Shown: positions 21,119 to 35,519, counted from the first letter of the stretch. The stretch: DNA of 64,000 bases from Nannocystaceae bacterium (GCA_019694555.1 JAIBBS010000001.1:1-64000), one strand, 5' to 3'. A program made the numbers and translations. The notes: a model not told the origin generated them from the letters alone.

Positions 21119-21709
21119 ATGACCGCCCGCGGCGTGCCGTTCGCCCTGTTGACGCTCGTCGTCGCGAGCACCGCCTGCTTCGACTCCGACGAGAAGCTGC
21201 GCCTCGCCGCGACCACGACCACCGGTGACGGCACCACGACCACGACCAGTACCGGCACCACGACCACGGGGCCGGGCGAGTCGAGCACGACCGCGGAGCC
21301 GGACAAGACCTGCCGCGACGCGATCAAGTGCATCTTCCAGTGCGCGGCCGAGATCCAGATCAACTTGCTGATGGATCCCGACTACGAGCCCGATCTGAGC
21401 TGCTTCCTCGACTGCGAGGAGCAGCTCACGGTGCCCGAGGCCTACAAGCTGCTGCAGCTGGGCAACTGCTGCTCGACGGTGTGCCAGGGCTCCGGCGAGT
21501 GCGCGCCGCCCTCGGGCACCACCGGCACCGGCGGCTCGAGCGGCTCCGACGGCGGCTCGAGCGGCTCGAGCGGCTCGAGCGGCTCGAGCAGCACCGGCGG
21601 CGCCGCGGACGACGGCGGGCTCATCGATCCCTGCATCGAGTGCATCTTCATCTGCATGCAGGACGAGCAGGTCGTCGGCTGCGAAGAGTTCGCCGACGCC
21701 TGCGTGTGA
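21119..21709 (+). CDS. Cys-rich lipoprotein with Ser/Gly repeat linker
   Basis: 196 aa. Lipobox VASTAC, then a Thr-rich linker, then a first Cys module (KCIFQCAAEIQ, DLSCFLDCEEQL, GNCCSTVCQG), a Ser/Gly linker and a second short Cys module (DPCIECIFICMQDEQVVGC). The two modules look like duplicated halves: both contain C-I-F plus spaced cysteines. A TACGGT box ends 7 nt before the ATG. It converges on the next gene across a strong hairpin. Confidence 0.72.
   Translation: MTARGVPFALLTLVVASTACFDSDEKLRLAATTTTGDGTTTTTSTGTTTTGPGESSTTAEPDKTCRDAIKCIFQCAAEIQINLLMDPDYEPDLSCFLDCEEQLTVPEAYKLLQLGNCCSTVCQGSGECAPPSGTTGTGGSSGSDGGSSGSSGSSGSSSTGGAADDGGLIDPCIECIFICMQDEQVVGCEEFADACV
21532..21590 (+). repeat. 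9-bp tandem repeat encoding Gly-Ser-Ser
   Basis: GGCTCGAGC is repeated five times (one copy degenerate) inside the lipoprotein gene. Each unit keeps the frame, so slippage would change linker length without breaking the protein. Confidence 0.7.
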
Positions 21710-21713
21710 TGCG

Positions 21714-21745
21714 GTCGCGGCAGGAGACGCGTCTCCTCCCGCGAC
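21714..21745. terminator. 32-bp inverted repeat between convergent genes
   Basis: GTCGCGG (21714-21720) pairs with CCGCGAC (21739-21745) and AGGAGACG with CGTCTCCT in the middle, giving a stem of 15 pairs with one C-C mismatch and no loop spacer. It exactly fills the gap between two convergent stop codons. No T-tract on either strand; likely a bidirectional transcript end. Confidence 0.6.
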
Positions 21746-22621
21746 TCAGACCGGCGGGCAGTCGAGATCGACCAGCGTCACGTAGCCGCCCAGGGTCGGG
21801 AACGCCGGGTGCACGATGTTGCACTCGCGCTCGGGGTGCATGCCGGTGAAGGTGATGTCGCCGGGCTGCGTGTCGCCGAGGTTGAAGTAGACGACGAACG
21901 GCAGCAGGCCGCTCTCGAAGCTGTTGCCGTCGAGCACCGGCATGTTGTCCGCGCCCACGGAGTACGAGGTGCCCGGCACCGGCGGCGGGTCCATGTCGAT
22001 GGTGGCGCCGGTGGCGGTGGGCTGCAGCAGCCGCACCACGATGATGGCGAGCGACAGATCGGCCTCGGCCGGCATCATCGGCTGCAGGATCTCGACCTGG
22101 GTCTCCACCGTCATCGTCGACACCTGCGCGAGGTCGGTGCTGTCGTCGTCTGCGTCCGGCGTCTGCAGCCCGATGATCGAGCCGAAGTGGTCCGCGGAGG
22201 GCTCGATCTGGATGAACACCTCGGTGTCGGCCGGCAGCGGCGCGAGCGTGTACGCGCCGTCGGCGGCCGAGACGGTCTCGAAGCCGGGCATGTCGATGAC
22301 GGAGATCATCGCGTCGGCGATCGGGGTGAACAGCGGCAGGTCCTGCACCTGGCCCGAGATCACGACCTCGACCGGGCCGGTGGTGCCGCTGCTGCTGTCC
22401 GCGCTCGCGCTGCCCGCGTCCGACGAGCTGCTCTCGGTGGTCGCGCCGGTGGTGGTGGTGGTGTCGCCGCCGCTGCTGCTGCTGGCGTCGGTGGTCGAGC
22501 TGCCGCCGCTGCCGCCGGCGTCGTCGTCACCGCAGGCCGCCAGTGCGAGCGCACCGGCCAGCGCGAGACGAGAGCAACGGCCGCCAGGGCCACGAACGGG
22601 TCGAAGCAAAGCTGAGCGCAT
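21746..22621 (-). CDS. Lipoprotein with carboxypeptidase-regulatory-like domain
   Basis: 291 aa from an ATG with TGGAGG 5 nt upstream; the TTG four codons earlier is rejected. Lipobox LALAAC near residue 29, then about 50 residues of Gly/Ser/Thr/Asp linker. The segment VVISGQVQDLPLFTPIADAM, VSAADGAYTLAPLPADTEVF is the pattern of CarboxypepD_reg/transthyretin-like domains (a beta sandwich in which a variable loop becomes a displayed feature). The rest, ending YVTLVDLDCPPV, is unassigned. Probably an extracellular beta-sandwich lipoprotein. It is divergent from the large OmpA-like gene. Confidence 0.72.
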   Translation of the reverse strand: MRSALLRPVRGPGGRCSRLALAGALALAACGDDDAGGSGGSSTTDASSSSGGDTTTTTGATTESSSSDAGSASADSSSGTTGPVEVVISGQVQDLPLFTPIADAMISVIDMPGFETVSAADGAYTLAPLPADTEVFIQIEPSADHFGSIIGLQTPDADDDSTDLAQVSTMTVETQVEILQPMMPAEADLSLAIIVVRLLQPTATGATIDMDPPPVPGTSYSVGADNMPVLDGNSFESGLLPFVVYFNLGDTQPGDITFTGMHPERECNIVHPAFPTLGGYVTLVDLDCPPV

Positions 22622-22806
22622 GACAACCTCCAAGGGTAAGGCCGCCGGTCAGTCTATCACGGCCGGCGCGGCGCGAAGGCCCCCGCGCGGTTGCAGGGCC
22701 GCGGGTGTGGGTGGCTGGCGGGGCATCGTGCCGCAGGCCACACCCGCGATCGCGATGGCGGACGGCGTTTGTGTCGGGGTGCTCGGATGCGATAGAACAT
22801 CGCACG

Positions 22807-24462
<1,656 letters not shown>

Positions 24463-24487
24463 TCCCTCGCGAACCCGGAGTCCTGCC

Positions 24488-26329
<1,842 letters not shown>

Positions 26330-26410
26330 GGACGGGCGAGACTCCCGGGGGCGCGCCGCGTCGCCGCGCGCGGGTTGTCGCCGCAGCAGCGGTGACCTAC
26401 CGTGGTAGCC

Positions 26411-28351
26411 ATGGCGATCCACGGCTCGATTCGCGTGGGGACGGTGCTGCTGGCGGTCAGCGCGTGCAGCACCGGCACCGGGCGTGACCGGTTCGAGAAC
26501 TCGACGACCTCGATCACCGACACGCTCGACCCGAGCACGGGTTCGGACGGCGGCAGTGCCGACAGCACCACCACCGGTGGCGGCAGCGGCTGCGCCAGCA
26601 ACGGCGACTGCGTGGTGCCGGGGTTGTCGGTCTGCGACACCCAGACCGGCGCGTGCGTGGGTTGTGTCGAGGACGCCGACTGCCCCGCGGGCAAGGTGCC
26701 GCTGCACTGCAACGGCGATGGCTTGTGCGAGGGCTGCATGAGCGACGCGCACTGCCCCCTGGGTTCGACCTGTCAGGGCGGCGTGTGTGCACCGGGTTGC
26801 GACGACGACCAACCCTGTCCGGGCAACTTCGCCTGCTGCGGCACCTGTGTCGATCTCGCGACCGACGAGGCCCACTGCGGCGGCTGCGATGCGCCGTGCG
26901 ACACCGTCGTGCACGGCACCGCGAGCTGCGAAGACAGCAGCTGCGTGCCCTCGTGCAACGTCGGCTACGGCGATTGCGACGGCGACGCCAGCAACGGCTG
27001 CGAGGCCCAGGGCAGCTGCGCGTGCGCGCCTGGCTCGATGCAGGCCTGCTACACCGGCGAGGCCGGCACGATGGACATCGGCGTGTGCGCCGCGGGCATG
27101 CAGGCGTGCAACGACGCCGGCACGGCCTGGGGTCCGTGCGAGGGCGAGGTCACGCCCGGCGACGAGCTGTGCGGCAACGGCCTCGACGACAACTGCGACG
27201 GCGCCGCCGACGAGAACCCCGACGCCGACGGCGATGGCTTCGGCGCGTGCGGCGGGGATTGCTGCGACCACCAGGGCCGCGCGTGTGCCAACCCCGAGCT
27301 GGTCAACCCCGGCGCGTTCGAGGTCGACGGCAACGACGTCGACGACGACTGCGACGGCACCGCCGACAACCCGCTGCCGGCGTGCGATGCCGGGCTGATG
27401 AGCAACTCGGCCGATCCGCTGCAGTACGCGCAGGCGATCGATCTGTGCCAATTCACCGACGAGGTCGTCGCCGATCCCGCCGACCAGATCTGGGGCGTGA
27501 TCGAGGGCGAGTTCACGCTCGCCAGCGGCGTGGGCCTGCCGGCATCGATGTCACGGGCGATCCGCGACGGTTTCGGCAACGCCATCGCGAATCGCCTGGG
27601 CGATCGCCTCGCGGTGCTCTCGACCGGGCGCGCGGCCGACAACGCCGACGACGCCAATCCGGCCTACGCGGCGTTCCAGCTGGGCCAGGCCATGGGCACC
27701 TCGAGCGGATACCCCAACGATTGGTACACCGCCAATGGTAGCAGTCTGCCCAACGCGCCGGGCTGCCCGGCGCCGATCGACGGCAATGCGCAGAATCCCA
27801 TCATGCTGCGATTGCGCGTGCGCGTGCCCACCAATGCGAATTCGTTCTCGGTCGACATGTATTTCCTGTCGGCCGAGTACCCCGAATATGTCTGCACCGA
27901 ATTCAACGACTTCTTCGTGACGTTGGTGGATTCGAGCTCGCCCGCGAATCCCGCGGACAAGAACATCGCGATCTACGACGACGGCATGGATACCTGGCCG
28001 GTCGGCGTGAACATCCTGTCGGCGGCCAATGGCCTGTTCACCGCGTGCACCGACGGCACCATCAGCCAGTGCGGCGCGCCGGTCGCGTACAACGGCTGCG
28101 TCAGCAACGCCGAGCTCGCGGGCACCGGCTTCGACGCGCCCGGTGCCGTGACGTACAACTGCGACTACGGCGGTGAGACCGGCGGCGGCACCGGCTGGCT
28201 GACCATGAGCGGCAACGTCACGCCGGGCGAGGTCATGGAGATCCGCTTCGCGATCTGGGACACCTCCGACCAGGTGTTCGACTCGCTGGTGCTGCTCGAC
28301 GACTGGCAGTGGTCGGTGCAGGCCTCGGAGCCCGGCGTCACGCCGGGCTAG
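26411..28351 (+). CDS. Choice-of-anchor L / MopE-like secreted lipoprotein
   Basis: 646 aa from the ATG at 26411 (a GTG at 26402 is rejected because a TACCGT box ends 7 nt before this ATG). Lipobox AVSAC, a Ser/Thr/Gly linker, then Dickkopf-like Cys modules (residues about 60-200), two MopE-type metal-binding motifs (CGNGLDDNCDGAADENPDAD, and DVDDDCDGTADN), and from about 340 a choice-of-anchor-L domain (FTLASGVGLPASMSRAIRDG, VDMYFLSAEYPEYVC, NIAIYDDGMDTWPVGVN). Between roughly 27690 and 27930 the codons turn markedly A/T-ending compared with all surrounding genes. Probably a surface protein that may bind metal; the anchor-L domain is of unknown function. Confidence 0.85.
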   Translation: MAIHGSIRVGTVLLAVSACSTGTGRDRFENSTTSITDTLDPSTGSDGGSADSTTTGGGSGCASNGDCVVPGLSVCDTQTGACVGCVEDADCPAGKVPLHCNGDGLCEGCMSDAHCPLGSTCQGGVCAPGCDDDQPCPGNFACCGTCVDLATDEAHCGGCDAPCDTVVHGTASCEDSSCVPSCNVGYGDCDGDASNGCEAQGSCACAPGSMQACYTGEAGTMDIGVCAAGMQACNDAGTAWGPCEGEVTPGDELCGNGLDDNCDGAADENPDADGDGFGACGGDCCDHQGRACANPELVNPGAFEVDGNDVDDDCDGTADNPLPACDAGLMSNSADPLQYAQAIDLCQFTDEVVADPADQIWGVIEGEFTLASGVGLPASMSRAIRDGFGNAIANRLGDRLAVLSTGRAADNADDANPAYAAFQLGQAMGTSSGYPNDWYTANGSSLPNAPGCPAPIDGNAQNPIMLRLRVRVPTNANSFSVDMYFLSAEYPEYVCTEFNDFFVTLVDSSSPANPADKNIAIYDDGMDTWPVGVNILSAANGLFTACTDGTISQCGAPVAYNGCVSNAELAGTGFDAPGAVTYNCDYGGETGGGTGWLTMSGNVTPGEVMEIRFAIWDTSDQVFDSLVLLDDWQWSVQASEPGVTPG

Positions 28352-28442
28352 CTCCGAGCCACGCAGCCATGGCGGCCCAGGGCGTCGTTCTCGGGTTGCC
28401 CGGTTTGCCGCCGGGCTGCTCGAGCGGCCGCGGCCGGCCGCG

Positions 28443-29426
28443 CTACCAGTGGGGCCCGAGCTGGATGTCGTCGACGCCGGCGAAGCCGACCGACGACGGC
28501 AGCGCGACCGCATCCCAGCTGCTGCCGGCATCGTGGGTGACCAGCACGGTGCCGGCGTCGCCGACCGCGTGACCGCCACCGCCGGCGTGCAGGTGCAGCG
28601 CCCGCAGGGCCAGCGCGGGGTCGAGCTGCTCCTGCGCCGTCGCACCGTTCTCGTCGATGCGGACCACGGCGCCGGCGTCACCGACCGCGACGACCGCGAC
28701 GCCGCGCTTGTCGATCCGCGCGGCCCACAGGTCGCGCACGGTCGGCACCGCCTCCGCCTGCCAGTGGGTGCCGCCATCGCGGCTGCGCGCGACGAAGCCC
28801 GCGGCGCCGACCACCACGGCCGCGTCGCCGGCGGGCGAGAGCGCGACCGCGGCCAGCGGTTGCGCCTCGAAGCGTGCGACCAGCCGCAGCGGCTCGCCCT
28901 CGTCCATGCGCCACACCGAGCCGTCGTCCGCGACCGCGAGCACCCGCGCGCCGCCGGCATCGACCGCCACGCCGGTCCAGTCGTGATCGCCGTCGTCGAG
29001 GTGCACGAAGCTGCCGTCGCCGACGCTCCCCAGCAGCACGCCGTCGCCGGCGACGACGACCTTGGCGGCGCCGCCGACCGGCTCGCCGACCGCCACCGCC
29101 ACGAGGTCGCGATCGATCGCCAGCGCGTGTTGCTGCCAGTGCTCACCGCCGTCGCTGGTCGACAGCAGCGTGCCGCGATCGCCCACGACCCACGCCTCGG
29201 AGCGACCGACGCACGCGATCGCGCGCAGATCGACGTCGGCCTGCGCGGGGTAGGGCGTGACCGCGCCGTCGCCGGCGATGCGCCACATCTGTCCGTCGTC
29301 GCCGACCAACCATGCGCCGCTGCTCGAGCCCGAGCCCGAGGTGCTCTGGTTCTTGTCGTCGTCCTTGTCCTCGCAGCCCGAGGGCAGCGACAGCGCGAGA
29401 CACAGCAACACGAGCGTGCGTGACAT
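28443..29426 (-). CDS. YCF48/BNR-type beta-propeller lipoprotein
   Basis: 327 aa from an ATG with GGGAGGA 6 nt upstream. Lipobox LPSGC near residue 18, an Asp/Lys/Ser linker, then a series of about seven blade-like repeats built on GDxGxxxxSxDGGxxW: TLLSTSDGGEHWQQ, FVARSRDGGTHWQAE, VLVTHDAGSSWDAV and weaker versions between. This is the pattern of YCF48/HCF136 and BNR (sialidase-type) propellers. It is likely a structural or assembly factor in the periplasm or outer membrane; no sialidase active site is seen. Upstream on the same strand lies the membrane Ser/Thr kinase, 41 bp away. Confidence 0.8.
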   Translation of the reverse strand: MSRTLVLLCLALSLPSGCEDKDDDKNQSTSGSGSSSGAWLVGDDGQMWRIAGDGAVTPYPAQADVDLRAIACVGRSEAWVVGDRGTLLSTSDGGEHWQQHALAIDRDLVAVAVGEPVGGAAKVVVAGDGVLLGSVGDGSFVHLDDGDHDWTGVAVDAGGARVLAVADDGSVWRMDEGEPLRLVARFEAQPLAAVALSPAGDAAVVVGAAGFVARSRDGGTHWQAEAVPTVRDLWAARIDKRGVAVVAVGDAGAVVRIDENGATAQEQLDPALALRALHLHAGGGGHAVGDAGTVLVTHDAGSSWDAVALPSSVGFAGVDDIQLGPHW

Positions 29427-29467
29427 GATCAATCCTCCCGAGGGCGAAGGCACCAGAGTAGCAGGCG

Positions 29468-31216
<1,749 letters not shown>

Positions 31217-31329
31217 CGACGTCGACACGGCGGCCGAGCGTAGCACGCCGCGTCCGCGCTCCGGCCGGCGCGGCGGCGCCGCGGGCCCGCGCCCAAGCCC
31301 AGCGCGCCGCCTGCCGATGCTGCCTGGTG

Positions 31330-32127
31330 ATGGCCGACGCCGAGCCTGGAGCGAGCGCGGGCGCACCCGCGCGCCGCAGTGTGTTGGCCGCGTGGTTGCT
31401 CGTGGCTGCGTGCCGCAGCGCCGCAGCGCCCGCGGTGCCACCACCGCCGCCGGGCGCGGTCGCGGCCGCGGTCGATCCGGCACTGGCGGAGGCGGTCGCG
31501 AGCTGGCGTGGCGCCGACGACATCGAACCGCTGGCGCGCTATCTCGAACAGCACGGTGACGACGACAGCCTCGGCATGTGGCGCGAGGTCGTGGCGCTGC
31601 ATCGCTACGATCGCGCGCGTCAGATCGACGCCTCGGCGCAGCCGCTGCGCGACATTGCAGTCAGCTATCCCGACACCGTCGCAGGGCAGGTCGCGACCGC
31701 GACGCTGCTCGACGACGTGCTCGCGTCGCTGTACGGCGACGTCCCCGGGCCGAAGGTGATCGATTTTCTCGAGGGCGGTCGCGCGTGGGCGGCCGACGCC
31801 GACGGGGGCCCGCTGCCCGGCCTGGACGCCGAGGCGCTGCGGCGCGCCCACGGCGAGGCGTTGCGCGCCCTGCTGGCCGCGGCGCTGCTCGACGACGGCT
31901 GCGATTCGACGATGGGCTACTGCACGTGGTGGCTCACGCGGCTCGCTTCGGATCCGCGCAGCCCCGACATCGCCGCCGCGGCGAAGCAGACCTGGTATCG
32001 CCGCGGCCACCCGCCGTGGCAAGGCGGCGACCATGCTCGCTGCGCGTTGCGGTGCGCCAAGCGCTGCCGCGAACGTGCGACGCCGCTCGACGATCGCTGC
32101 TACTCGGGTTGCTACGCCAAGTGTTGA
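31330..32127 (+). CDS. Hypothetical lipoprotein
   Basis: 265 aa from the ATG at 31330 (a GTG one codon earlier is possible). A short cytoplasmic-looking leader (ADAEPGASAGAPARRS) precedes the signal hydrophobic core and lipobox LVAAC. The mature domain is helical (SWRGADDIEPLARYLEQHGD, ALHRYDRARQIDASAQPLRD) and ends with paired cysteines (CALRCAKRCRE, DDRCYSGCYAKC). The helix pattern recalls TPR-like repeats, but no consensus is clear. Function unknown. It converges on a histone-H1-like gene across a hairpin. Confidence 0.68.
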   Translation: MADAEPGASAGAPARRSVLAAWLLVAACRSAAAPAVPPPPPGAVAAAVDPALAEAVASWRGADDIEPLARYLEQHGDDDSLGMWREVVALHRYDRARQIDASAQPLRDIAVSYPDTVAGQVATATLLDDVLASLYGDVPGPKVIDFLEGGRAWAADADGGPLPGLDAEALRRAHGEALRALLAAALLDDGCDSTMGYCTWWLTRLASDPRSPDIAAAAKQTWYRRGHPPWQGGDHARCALRCAKRCRERATPLDDRCYSGCYAKC

Positions 32128-32132
32128 TTCGA

Positions 32133-32156
32133 GGTCGCGACAGGACCGTCGCGACC
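32133..32156. terminator. Hairpin between convergent genes
   Basis: GGTCGCGAC (32133-32141) and GTCGCGACC (32148-32156) form a perfect 9-bp stem with a 6-nt loop. A second palindrome, GCGCACGCGTGCGC, follows at 32161-32174. No T-tract. Confidence 0.5.
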
Positions 32157-32175
32157 CCGTGCGCACGCGTGCGCG

Positions 32176-32637
32176 CTACCCCGAATAGGTCGTGCCGCGG
32201 GCCTTGCCCTGCGACTTGATCTTGCCTTCGGTCAGCAGGCGATGCAGCGCGGTGCGGATCTGCAGCGGCGTACCGCCGACCTTCTTGCGCAAATCGCCGG
32301 CCTTCACGCGGCCCTTGGCGCCCTTGATCGCCGCGAGCACGGCTTCGTCGTACTTCGCGCGGCCCGAGGGCGCGCGCGTGTCGACGCCGGCCTTGCTGGG
32401 CTTGCTCGCCTCGGCCTTCGGCGCGGCCTTGGCCGCGGCCTTCGCCGGCTTGGCTGCGGCGGCCTTGGGCTTGCGACCCCGCTTGCGCCCGCCCGCGGCT
32501 GCGGGGCTCCGCGTCGGTGTCGCAGCGCCGCGACTACCAAACGCGAGTTCGACCAAGGTGCCGACGCTGATCCCACTCCGCTGGGCCAACTCCGACACCG
32601 TCATCTGGGACACGAGGGTCTCGAGGGACGTACTCAC
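32176..32637 (-). CDS. Histone-H1-like DNA-binding protein with winged-helix C-terminus
   Basis: 153 aa from a GTG (VSTSLETLVSQ), chosen because a TACTGC box ends 7 nt before it; a TTG two codons upstream also exists. Three parts are visible: an N-terminal helical segment that reads like a small HTH (TVSELAQRSGISVGTLVEL), a middle of Lys/Ala/Pro repeats resembling eukaryotic H1 tails and including an AT-hook-like RKRGRKPK, and a C-terminal winged-helix-like domain (YDEAVLAAIKGAKGRVKAGD, LQIRTALHRLLTEGKIKS). It is likely a nucleoid protein. H1-like tails occur in several myxobacterial and other DNA-binding proteins; the combination with two HTH-like ends is less common. Confidence 0.75.
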   Translation of the reverse strand: MSTSLETLVSQMTVSELAQRSGISVGTLVELAFGSRGAATPTRSPAAAGGRKRGRKPKAAAAKPAKAAAKAAPKAEASKPSKAGVDTRAPSGRAKYDEAVLAAIKGAKGRVKAGDLRKKVGGTPLQIRTALHRLLTEGKIKSQGKARGTTYSG

Positions 32638-32738
32638 GGCCAATGCAGTAGCACGATTGCTGCGCAGCCGTCAGCGCAATCACGCGCCCGCGCTGGTGGG
32701 ATTCGATTCGCGTGGGGCGGCCCGATCCGGTCGCAACG

Positions 32739-34466
32739 TCAGCTCGGCTGCGACGGCTCGGCGACGTGCGTCGGCGGCGCGGCGGGCTCGGATGCGGGCG
32801 CAGAGCCGTCGTCGGACGGCGCCGCGTCGGTTTCGCCGGTCGCGTCCTGGTCGCTCGCGGGCGCGGTCGGATCGCCGGCATCGTCCGGCGTCGCGGAATT
32901 CCCCGCCGGCTCGCCCGACGGTGCCTGCGGGGCGAGATCTCCCGCAGCCGGCGACGCTGCGGGTTCGGTCTGGGGCGTCGGCGGGGCCGGTCCACGCTTG
33001 CGGTCGGCTGCCCCGCGGCCGCGCTTGCGTCCCGCGAGCAGCTCCGCGAAGCAAAACTCGATGCCGAGGTTGAGCATGTCGAAGCTCGAGCGGAAGCGGC
33101 CGGCATTCGCGGGCACACCCGAGAGCCCGCCGCACTCCGCGGGGCACGGCGCGAGCGGCCGTTGCTGGAACACCTTGGCCGCCGATTCGCCGATCTGGCG
33201 CGTCTGCTGCACGATGTGCATGTACCCGACCGTGGCGTAGACGCCCTTGGCGCCCGCCGACAGGCCCGCGCCGAAGCCTCCGCGCGTGAACGCGGGGAAG
33301 TCGAGGTGCGAGTACGCGTTGGTCTGCGTCGGGCTCTCGTAGAGCGCGCCCAGCCGCACCGTCAGGTACGGCGGCAACGCGTAGATGTCGCTGCCCAAAC
33401 GCACCGACACGGTGTCGCGCCAGTTCTTGGCGATGCGCAGGTCGGTCAGCTCCTGACCGCTGATCGCACCGTCGAAGTCGAGCTCGAAGGCCTTGATCGA
33501 GCTCCAGTTCTCGTAGACCGCGTCGAGCTCGAGGTCGAACCACCGCCGGCGCGCCGCGCCCTCGCCGACGTCGTGCACGTAGCGAATGCCGGCGCGCAGC
33601 GTCGCCGGCAGCACCAGCGGCATCTTGACCGCGATGTCGCGCGTCACCAGCGTGGGCTTGTCGACCGCGACGCCGCCCTTGGCCTTGAGGAACACCGGGA
33701 TCACGCGGCTGGACAGGCCCAGCTCGATGCGGCGGTGCGGCTTGCCCCACAGCCCCACCAATGCGGTCGCGGCGGTGTGGTCCTTCAATCGCAGCTCGGT
33801 CTCGAGCTGGGTGCTGTTGGGATCGGGATCGGCGTGGAGATTCGCGACCGCGGCGGAGTCGACCACCAGCGCGTAGCGCATCTGCACGAGGTCGACCCAC
33901 TGCACCGTGACACCGATGCCGAAGACGTCGCGCCACTTCCACGCCGCCGCGAGGTTGTAGTACGCCAGCAGGATGTCCATGCGCGTGAGCTGGAACGACT
34001 GCGGCCCGTAGGCCGGGTACTCGTGCTTGCCCACCGCCGAGGGGCCGTAGATGCCGGCGGCGAAGGTCCAGTTCTTCAGCCCGAAGTCGCTCGCGACCAC
34101 CGCGAACAGACCCAGCGGGAACACCTTCTTGCGATCCTCGACGCGCGAGAAGCTGCGGTCGACGCCCCAGACCTCGGCGGACAGCGGCGCGCGCTCGAAG
34201 CTGGCGCGGTGGAACGCGAGGTTGTGGTTGTAGAGGAACGTCGTGCCGCGCTGCTTCGCCAGCGCCGCGGGGTTGTAGTGCAGCGCGGTGAGATCCTCGA
34301 CGCCCGCCGCCATCGCGCCACCGCGACCGACCGAGCGCGCGCCGGTGTCGGGGATCTCGAAGCCGCCCGCATGCGCGAGCGCGGGCGTGCTCGCGGTGAG
34401 CACGAATGCGAAGCGGCGCGCGGTCGTGCGACGTCGGGCCAACGGTCGTGCTGCGGGGCCAGGCAT
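32739..34466 (-). CDS. FadL/OmpP1-family outer membrane transporter
   Basis: 575 aa from the ATG at 34464-34466, with a TAGCGT box 8 nt upstream. A signal peptide ends near ALAHA, and the mature N-terminus GGFEIPDTGARSVGRGGAMA with EDLTALHYNPAALAKQRG is the FadL hatch signature (NPA motif). The following residues form an amphipathic 14-strand barrel to about 430, ending with FDMLNLGIEFCF. FadL proteins take up long-chain fatty acids and other hydrophobic compounds. The last 100 residues are an added Pro/Ala/Asp/Ser-rich tail not normal for FadL. Fatty acid uptake would feed acetyl-CoA into the nearby glyoxylate shunt; no direct link is visible. Confidence 0.88.
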   Translation of the reverse strand: MPGPAARPLARRRTTARRFAFVLTASTPALAHAGGFEIPDTGARSVGRGGAMAAGVEDLTALHYNPAALAKQRGTTFLYNHNLAFHRASFERAPLSAEVWGVDRSFSRVEDRKKVFPLGLFAVVASDFGLKNWTFAAGIYGPSAVGKHEYPAYGPQSFQLTRMDILLAYYNLAAAWKWRDVFGIGVTVQWVDLVQMRYALVVDSAAVANLHADPDPNSTQLETELRLKDHTAATALVGLWGKPHRRIELGLSSRVIPVFLKAKGGVAVDKPTLVTRDIAVKMPLVLPATLRAGIRYVHDVGEGAARRRWFDLELDAVYENWSSIKAFELDFDGAISGQELTDLRIAKNWRDTVSVRLGSDIYALPPYLTVRLGALYESPTQTNAYSHLDFPAFTRGGFGAGLSAGAKGVYATVGYMHIVQQTRQIGESAAKVFQQRPLAPCPAECGGLSGVPANAGRFRSSFDMLNLGIEFCFAELLAGRKRGRGAADRKRGPAPPTPQTEPAASPAAGDLAPQAPSGEPAGNSATPDDAGDPTAPASDQDATGETDAAPSDDGSAPASEPAAPPTHVAEPSQPS

Positions 34467-34538
34467 GGCCGCGGACGCTACCACAGCGGCGGCAGCCGTC
34501 GTTGGCGCGCCTGCGTGCGCCTGATACCCTCTGCAGCC

Positions 34539-35513
34539 ATGCGACAGACCCACGGCCCCGCCGCCACGCATCTTCCCGCCACGTTGCTCGCGCTGCTGCT
34601 CGGCGGCGTCGCGTGCCCCGCGGACGAGGGCGGCGACGAGGGCAACGTGCTGCCGACGCAGTCCGACAGCGGCAGCGCCAGCGGGACCGCCTCCGACGCG
34701 ACCGTGAGCGGCAGTTCCGGCGGTGCGGATTCGTCCGGCGGCGACGTGGCGATCCCGGCGGCCTACCGCTTCGAGTGCATCGACATCCAGATCCTCGGCG
34801 ACGCCGACGGCGACGCCTTCCAGGCCAACCTGCTCGAGGACACCTGGAACTCCGACGTCGACAACTTCAAGCTCAACATCATGTTCGAGGTCGCCGCGCG
34901 CGACGACGCCGGTGGCACCGCGCAGGTCGGCATCCGCTCGGGCGTCGGCGGCGACGCGGCGTCGCTGTGCGCCGAGCCCACCTCGCAGACCGATCTCATC
35001 GACATCACCTACGACGCCGCCGCGGCGCTGTGGGTTCCGACCGACGACGGCGAGACCTGCAGCGCGGCCGCGCCCGGCGGCAGCAGCAGCGGCGGCAGCT
35101 ACACGATGATGCTGCCGCCCGAGGTGCTGGTGTACATCTACGCGCAGGACACCGACGGCACCACGTTCAATTGCACCGAGGATCCCGGCACGCCCGACGC
35201 CGTGCCGGTGCGCGCGGTCGAGGCCGAGCTGACCGCTTCGTCCGACGGCACCGCCATCGCCGGCTATCTCACCGGCTGCCTGCTGCAGGACGAAGCCGCC
35301 GCGCTGTGCTCGTGCCTGGGCAAGTGCAATCCCGCGACCATGAATCCGAACTGTGGCGCGTGCCCGGCCGGCTCGGTGCCGTTGCAGGATCTGCTGCTCG
35401 GCATCAACCCCTCGCAGCGCTGCTCGGATCTGATGGGCATGCCGGCCTACGATCTGGGCCTGGGCTTCTCCGCCCACGTGTTGCCGAGCGTGCCCACGAC
35501 CTGCGGAGGCTGA
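34539..35513 (+). CDS. Hypothetical lipoprotein with acidic linker
   Basis: 324 aa. Lipobox GVAC near residue 26 (LLLGGVAC), a Glu/Gly then Ser/Gly/Ala linker to about residue 68, and a globular domain of unknown family: YRFECIDIQILGDADGDAFQ, FKLNIMFEVAARDDAGG, TMMLPPEVLVYIYAQDTDGT and a Cys cluster (LCSCLGKCNPATMNPNCGAC). A TACCCT box ends 8 nt before the ATG. The downstream YwqK-like gene starts 6 nt after its stop, so they form an operon. Confidence 0.7.
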   Translation: MRQTHGPAATHLPATLLALLLGGVACPADEGGDEGNVLPTQSDSGSASGTASDATVSGSSGGADSSGGDVAIPAAYRFECIDIQILGDADGDAFQANLLEDTWNSDVDNFKLNIMFEVAARDDAGGTAQVGIRSGVGGDAASLCAEPTSQTDLIDITYDAAAALWVPTDDGETCSAAAPGGSSSGGSYTMMLPPEVLVYIYAQDTDGTTFNCTEDPGTPDAVPVRAVEAELTASSDGTAIAGYLTGCLLQDEAAALCSCLGKCNPATMNPNCGACPAGSVPLQDLLLGINPSQRCSDLMGMPAYDLGLGFSAHVLPSVPTTCGG

Positions 35514-35519
35514 ACCACC

